Below are positions 60,544 to 64,000 of a stretch of DNA of 64,000 nucleotides, piece after piece. The DNA lies in the NCBI GenBank assembly GCA_946628415.1, contig CAMOWK010000001.1:1-64000 (forward strand). The letters run 5' to 3'. Within the stretch, counting starts at the first letter, position 1. Each line of letters begins with the position of its first letter. Made by a program: the position numbers and the translations under genes. This stretch comes from an uncultured Lachnospiraceae bacterium (GTDB lineage Bacteria > Bacillota > Clostridia > Lachnospirales > Lachnospiraceae). A model generated the notes under the pieces. It was not told where the DNA came from. It did not search any database and saw nothing but the letters and a program-made list of their open reading frames with translations.

Positions 60544-60777
60544 TTATTCAGCAAGATAAGGCTTGATTGTCTCAAGAATCTCATCAATACCTTCTTCTGC
60601 ATAGATATTAAGATCTATAGGTTTGTTGATATCAAGGCTGAATATACCCATAATAGACTTTGCATCTATAACATATCTTCCTGCAACAAGATCAAATTCA
60701 GCATTAAATCCGCTGATATCATTAACAAATTCCTTTACCTTATCAATTGAGTTAAGTGATACTTTAACTGAAGTCAT
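60544..60777 (-). CDS. HPr-like protein lacking the active-site histidine
   Basis: The 77-residue protein has an HPr fold: SVKVSLNSIDKVKEFVNDIS at the N-terminus and the Ser46 loop YVIDAKSIMGIFSLDINKPIDL. The His15 of HPr (in GxHARPA) is absent, so it cannot be a phosphoenolpyruvate-dependent carrier; Ser in KSIMG is retained and could be a kinase site. The ATG at 60777 follows GGGAGG. Its role is unknown; it lies upstream of the zinc-ribbon gene with only 20 bp between, so they are likely co-transcribed. Confidence 0.78.
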   Translation of the reverse strand: MTSVKVSLNSIDKVKEFVNDISGFNAEFDLVAGRYVIDAKSIMGIFSLDINKPIDLNIYAEEGIDEILETIKPYLAE

Positions 60778-60831
60778 AATTCTTCCTCCCAAATAATTAA
60801 AATTCTTAAATAAAGATGACTTCCTCATAGA

Positions 60832-60887
60832 TTTACTTTTCAGAAGTCTTACGTTATAATTGTAAAAGTTGACCTGCAAAAAGTCAA
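60832..60887. promoter_or_regulatory. Divergent promoters of the HPr-like gene and mtaB
   Basis: Minus strand: TTGACT (60882-60887), 17-bp spacer, TACAAT (60859-60864). Plus strand: TTTACT (60832-60837), 17-bp spacer, TATAAT (60855-60860). The two overlap, and a GTTGAC/GTCAAC inverted repeat (60868-60888) spans them. Confidence 0.65.
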
Positions 60888-60906
60888 CTAAATAAAGGAG
60901 TTTTTT

Positions 60907-62223
60907 ATGGAATTACTGGATAATAAAATCGTATATATTTATACTCTTGGATGCAAAGTGAATCAGTTTGAATCCGATGCCATGCTTGAAACACTTATAA
61001 GTGAAGGATGCACAAAATATAATCCGGAAGACTCTAAAAAAACTCCGGATATATGTATAGTAAATACCTGTTCCGTCACAAATATGGCAGATAAAAAGTC
61101 AAGGCAGATCATACATCGTATGAGAAAGCTGTATCCAAATGCCATAGTTGTCGCTACCGGCTGTTATGTTCAATCATCATCAAATGAACTCTCACTCGAC
61201 GGAACAGCCGACCTTATAATCGGCAATAACAGAAAAAAAGATATAGTAAGACTTCTGAAAGACTATATATCGGGTGCTGATATCACAGACAATCTCATAG
61301 ATGTAAATAAAGACCCTGAATTTGAAGATCTTAAAGTAAATATTCCGGAAAGTCAGACCAGAGCATATCTTAAGATACAGGATGGCTGTAATAATTTCTG
61401 CACCTTCTGCATAATTCCATATGTAAGAGGCCGTATTAAAAGCAAGTCTGCGCTTCGAGTCATTGACGAAGCAAGGGTACTTGCCGAAAACGGTGTCAAA
61501 GAGATAGTCCTTACAGGAATCGATCTCTCATCCTATAATGACAGTGGAAATGATCTTGCTGACATCGCGTGTGCCATTTCAGAGATAAAAGGTATAAAAC
61601 GGGTAAGAATCTCCTCGCTTGAACCTAGAAAGATAAACAAGACATTTCTTGATAAGATATCTTCAAAACCTGAAATCTGTCCTCATTTTCACCTGTCTCT
61701 GCAAAGTGCATGCAATGCAACTTTAAAAAGAATGAACAGGAAATACACTATAGAAGAATATAAAGATGCATGCAGTCTGATCAGAGCTTACTATGACCGC
61801 CCAGCTCTTACTACAGATGTCATTGTTGGTTTTCCGGGTGAAACAGATGACGAATTTGATGAAACAGTAAAAAATCTGGAAGAGATTAATCTATATGAAA
61901 TGCATATCTTTAAATACTCGCGCAGAAAAGGTACCGTTGCAGACCGAATGCCTGATCAGGTTGATGAAAGAATCAAGAATAAACGAAGTGACATTTTACT
62001 AAATATGTCAGAACGTCATAAAAAAGCATATGAAGAGTCATTTATTGGTGAAACAGTATATGTACTTGTAGAAGAAATAATTGAAAATGAAAACGGAGTC
62101 TTTTTAAGAGGTCATACAGACCGCTATCTTTCGGTGGATATTCCATATGAAGATTTAAAGAAGGACACAGCATGCGATGCTCCAAGTACATACATTAACC
62201 GGATTATCCCATATAGCTTCTAA
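60907..62223 (+). CDS. mtaB: tRNA t6A37 methylthiotransferase MtaB
   Basis: MtaB is a radical-SAM enzyme that adds a methylthio group to t6A37 of tRNAs reading ANN codons. The 438-residue protein has the N-terminal UPF0004 domain with YTLGCKVNQFESDAM and the later Cys in NTCSVT and TGCYVQ, the radical-SAM motif CNNFCTFCIIPYVRGR, and a C-terminal TRAM-like part. AAAGGAG precedes the ATG. It is the only other plus-strand gene besides carB. Confidence 0.95.
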   Translation: MELLDNKIVYIYTLGCKVNQFESDAMLETLISEGCTKYNPEDSKKTPDICIVNTCSVTNMADKKSRQIIHRMRKLYPNAIVVATGCYVQSSSNELSLDGTADLIIGNNRKKDIVRLLKDYISGADITDNLIDVNKDPEFEDLKVNIPESQTRAYLKIQDGCNNFCTFCIIPYVRGRIKSKSALRVIDEARVLAENGVKEIVLTGIDLSSYNDSGNDLADIACAISEIKGIKRVRISSLEPRKINKTFLDKISSKPEICPHFHLSLQSACNATLKRMNRKYTIEEYKDACSLIRAYYDRPALTTDVIVGFPGETDDEFDETVKNLEEINLYEMHIFKYSRRKGTVADRMPDQVDERIKNKRSDILLNMSERHKKAYEESFIGETVYVLVEEIIENENGVFLRGHTDRYLSVDIPYEDLKKDTACDAPSTYINRIIPYSF

Positions 62224-62364
62224 TCTCTTTACCACATAAACATAATAAAACATTTTCAAACAGCATCAATCAAATTAAAACAGCATAAACACTTTCAGAC
62301 TGCATCAATCAAATTTAAACAGCATCAAACATTTACATATGTCGATACTAATATTAAACAACAA
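62224..62364. other. Region after mtaB with duplicated 39-bp segment
   Basis: The sequence 62254-62332 contains two copies (about 85% identical) of a 39-bp segment rich in CAGCATCAATCAAA. No gene is seen. It probably arose by local duplication. Confidence 0.6.
62254..62332. repeat. Two-copy 39-bp direct repeat
   Basis: Copies begin at 62254 and 62293 with TTTCARACWGCATCAATCAAA in common; they differ at a few positions. The segment lacks spacers and dyad repeats, so it is not CRISPR. Confidence 0.7.
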
Positions 62365-62390
62365 AAAAGCCACGCATCAGCGTGGCTTTT
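62365..62390. terminator. Bidirectional terminator between mtaB and tRNA-Glu
   Basis: AGCCACGC/GCGTGGCT with a 4-nt loop (62369-62388) has U runs of six on the minus strand and five on the plus strand. It can end both the tRNA transcript and mtaB. Confidence 0.88.
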
Positions 62391-62394
62391 TCAG

Positions 62395-62466
62395 CAGTCT
62401 GTAGGGGAATCGAACCCCTGTTTTCGCCGTGAGAGGGCGACGTCTTAGCCGCTTGACCAACAGACC
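62395..62466 (-). tRNA. tRNA-Glu (anticodon CTC)
   Basis: The minus strand folds as a tRNA: acceptor GGTCTGT/ACAGACT (one G-U), D arm with GGTCAAGCGGCTAAGAC, anticodon arm with CGCCCTCTCACGGCG giving CTC, T arm CAGGGGTTCGATTCCCCTA. It matches bacterial tRNA-Glu, and CCA is not encoded. The TTC isoacceptor is not in the window. Confidence 0.95.
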
Positions 62467-62486
62467 ATTTCTTAACAACATGTGAA

Positions 62487-62515
62487 AGTATATCAAATGT
62501 TAAAGTATAATGCAA
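62487..62515 (-). promoter_or_regulatory. tRNA-Glu promoter
   Basis: TTGCAT (62510-62515), 17-bp spacer and TATACT (62487-62492) on the minus strand, about 20 bp before the mature tRNA 5' end. Confidence 0.75.
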
Positions 62516-62583
62516 GCACTTTTTTGACAAAAATGAATCCAAAAAAGAACACCATAAAAATGAAAGTATCATGCCGCTAATAT

Positions 62584-63774
62584 CTATTTAAGATATACTA
62601 CTTCTATCTCGTTAAGTGCCTTCTCATAGAGCGGTTCTATTACGCCTGCAAGCTTCTCCTCGGACTTTTTAATCTGCTCCAAAGTCGGTTTTGTCACAGG
62701 ATGTTTTGCCACAAATATAGTGCAGCAGTCCTCATAAGGAAGAATCGAAGTTTCATAAGTATCGATCTTTTCAGAGATATCGATTATTTCCTGTTTATCC
62801 ATACCGATGAGAGGTCTGAAAACAGGTATATCGTTCACCGCTTCATTAATAACCGAAAGAGACTGGGTCGTCTGAGATGAAACCTGACCTATGGATTCCC
62901 CTGTAACAATACACTGACAGTCTTCCATCTTTGCGATATCTTCAGCCATCCTGAACATAAATCTCTTCATGATTATAGTCAGCTCGTCATGAGGGCATTT
63001 ATCATAGATAGCAAGCTGTATATCGATAAAATTAACAATATGAAGCTTTATCGGTCCCGCATACTGTGAAACGATGGTACCAAGTTTTTTAACCTTTTCC
63101 TTAGCTCTTTCAGATGTATAAGGCGGTGCATTAAAGTAAACTGCATCCATGATAACGCCCCTTTTAGCGATCATATATGTCGCAACAGGGCTGTCAATTC
63201 CACCCGAAAGAAGAGATATAGCCTTACCGTTAGTTCCAACAGGAAGTCCGCCCGGTCCCGGAATTACCTTTGAATATATATACGCCTTATCCCTTATCTC
63301 AACTTCAACCTTAACTTTGGGATTATGGACATCAACATGAAGTCCATCTTTGGAAAATGCATCGAGAAGCACTTCACCAAGCTTTGCATCCATTTCCATT
63401 GAATTAAGAGGAAATGTCTTGTCATTTCTTCTTACATGCATTTTAAATGAAAAACTCTTCTCACCATATTCACTGTCTATATACTCAGTTAAAGCTTCCG
63501 AAATACTTTCAACCGATGGTTCTTCAACCACCTTTACAGGGCATACACCACTCACCCCAAAAATCCGGGTAAGCCTGTCAATGACAGCGTCATAATCAAA
63601 TTCTTCTGATTCTGCTATGACAAAAATACGACCGTACTCTCTTTTAACATTAAAGTTTCCGAGTGGCTTAAGTCTCTGCCTCATTCTTTTACAGAGAGTA
63701 TCTTCAAAAACATATCTGTTCTTTCCCTTAGTTCCTATCTCTGCATATTTTATAATAAAAACCCTGTAATTCAC
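62584..63774 (-). CDS. thiI: tRNA 4-thiouridine synthase ThiI
   Basis: ThiI transfers sulfur to U8 of tRNA and, in some bacteria, to thiamine precursors. The 396-residue protein has the N-terminal ferredoxin-like and THUMP domains (about 60-165) and the ATP-pyrophosphatase P-loop in LLSGGIDSPVATYM. It ends without the C-terminal rhodanese domain of the Escherichia form, as usual in Firmicutes, so sulfur must come directly from a cysteine desulfurase, whose gene lies just upstream. Confidence 0.95.
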   Translation of the reverse strand: MNYRVFIIKYAEIGTKGKNRYVFEDTLCKRMRQRLKPLGNFNVKREYGRIFVIAESEEFDYDAVIDRLTRIFGVSGVCPVKVVEEPSVESISEALTEYIDSEYGEKSFSFKMHVRRNDKTFPLNSMEMDAKLGEVLLDAFSKDGLHVDVHNPKVKVEVEIRDKAYIYSKVIPGPGGLPVGTNGKAISLLSGGIDSPVATYMIAKRGVIMDAVYFNAPPYTSERAKEKVKKLGTIVSQYAGPIKLHIVNFIDIQLAIYDKCPHDELTIIMKRFMFRMAEDIAKMEDCQCIVTGESIGQVSSQTTQSLSVINEAVNDIPVFRPLIGMDKQEIIDISEKIDTYETSILPYEDCCTIFVAKHPVTKPTLEQIKKSEEKLAGVIEPLYEKALNEIEVVYLK

Positions 63775-63849
63775 TACTTAAAACCTCTTCTTTAAAATCA
63801 AAAATATATAATCAAACAATACTTCTTCTAAGTTCCTGTCGGGAATATA

Positions 63850-64000
63850 CTATCCTCTTGTATAATGCCGGAGCATAGGCAAAAGTTCTGATATGGTTTT
63901 CACTGTATAATCAACTTCTTCTTCACTATTATCCTCAGAAAGACTGAATCTTATAGTTGATTCAATCATCCCTTCACTCAGTCCTATTTCACGCAGTACG
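63850..64000 (-). CDS. Cysteine desulfurase, C-terminal end (partial at window edge)
   Basis: The last 50 codons of a NifS/IscS-type enzyme are visible: VLREIGLSEGMIESTIRFSLS, EEEVDYTVKTISELLPMLRHY, ending in TAG at 63850. The SIRFSLS-like and EEEID-V motifs fix the family; the catalytic Lys and Cys are outside the window. It precedes thiI by 75 bp, the conserved sulfur-donor pair. Confidence 0.85.
   Translation of the reverse strand, partial: VLREIGLSEGMIESTIRFSLSEDNSEEEVDYTVKTISELLPMLRHYTRG

Noticed and set aside
60060-60566. Cys/Trp-rich plus-strand frames opposite the zinc-ribbon gene
   Set aside because: They are shadows of a 39-bp repeat; the minus frame has a zinc ribbon, a membrane helix and a ribosome binding site.
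62254-62332. Possible CRISPR or insertion-sequence end
   Set aside because: Only two imperfect copies without spacers, no terminal inverted repeats and no transposase nearby.
62354-62572. Open frame through the tRNA gene
   Set aside because: It overlaps a well-formed tRNA-Glu, its terminator and promoter.

Overview
The window looks like core chromosome of a low-GC, Gram-positive anaerobe of the Clostridia, most likely family Lachnospiraceae. The evidence is gene order (dprA-topA-codY-che-rpsB-tsf, and ylxM-ffh-rpsP-khpA-rimM-trmD), GGAGG-type ribosome binding sites before most genes, an indolepyruvate:ferredoxin oxidoreductase, a GEMM-I c-di-GMP riboswitch, and small families typical of that group (DUF6465-like, DUF6115-like, HPr-like without the active His). 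Genus cannot be fixed from the sequence. Nearly everything is on the minus strand; only carB and mtaB are on the plus strand. No rRNA, CRISPR array, prophage or insertion sequence was seen.

Layout from low to high coordinates (minus-strand transcription runs the other way). 1-2.4 kb: 5' end of a Gly/Pro/Gln repeat protein, then tsf and rpsB. 2.4-8.7 kb: a one-domain MltG/YceG-like protein, a highly acidic membrane-anchored protein, cheD, cheW, cheA and codY; this is the position of the fla/che operon in Bacillus, but no flagellar genes are present. 8.7-13.4 kb: topA, dprA, comM. 13.6-20.9 kb: two CobW-type metallochaperone GTPases (one fused to a TIGR03943-like domain, one with a His/Asp/Glu repeat), MscS, glgB, DUF1015, and a P-loop kinase-like protein. 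20.9-34.5 kb: an amino-acid block transcribed iorA-iorB-paaK-leuC-leuD-leuB-ilvD-ilvB-serC-serA-asd. 34.5-37.9 kb: a CmpB-type membrane protein and a GH3 glycosidase, abutting the same block. 38.1-41.4 kb: carB with ARG-box-like operators. 41.5-44.9 kb: GH32, GNAT, hisF, hisH. 45-49.5 kb: a GHKL/LytTR two-component pair, a CPBP protease, and a pseudopilin gene whose leader carries a c-di-GMP-I riboswitch and terminator. 49.9-53.1 kb: a DUF6465-like protein, and an OmpR-type two-component system with a lipoprotein. 53.1-56.9 kb: ylxM-ffh-rpsP-khpA-rimM-trmD. 56.9-60.8 kb: a frame-broken secreted NlpC/P60-like repeat protein, an sce7726-like nuclease, a zinc-ribbon membrane protein and an HPr-like protein. 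60.9-64 kb: mtaB, tRNA-Glu(CTC), thiI and the 3' end of a cysteine desulfurase gene.

Working links: codY lies in the same window as its usual target pathway (BCAA biosynthesis), and ilvB has its own putative promoter with a possible CodY-like site. PaaK plus IorAB could salvage arylacetates into aromatic 2-oxoacids. IscS and ThiI form a tRNA thiolation pair. The chemotaxis remnant and the riboswitch-controlled pseudopilin suggest that surface appendages, perhaps type IV pili, are regulated in this organism. The strongest non-routine signals are the c-di-GMP riboswitch upstream of the pseudopilin, the deletion-type frame break in the NlpC/P60-like repeat protein, the flagella-less codY-che-rpsB locus, and the CobW-TIGR03943 fusion beside a His-rich CobW protein.
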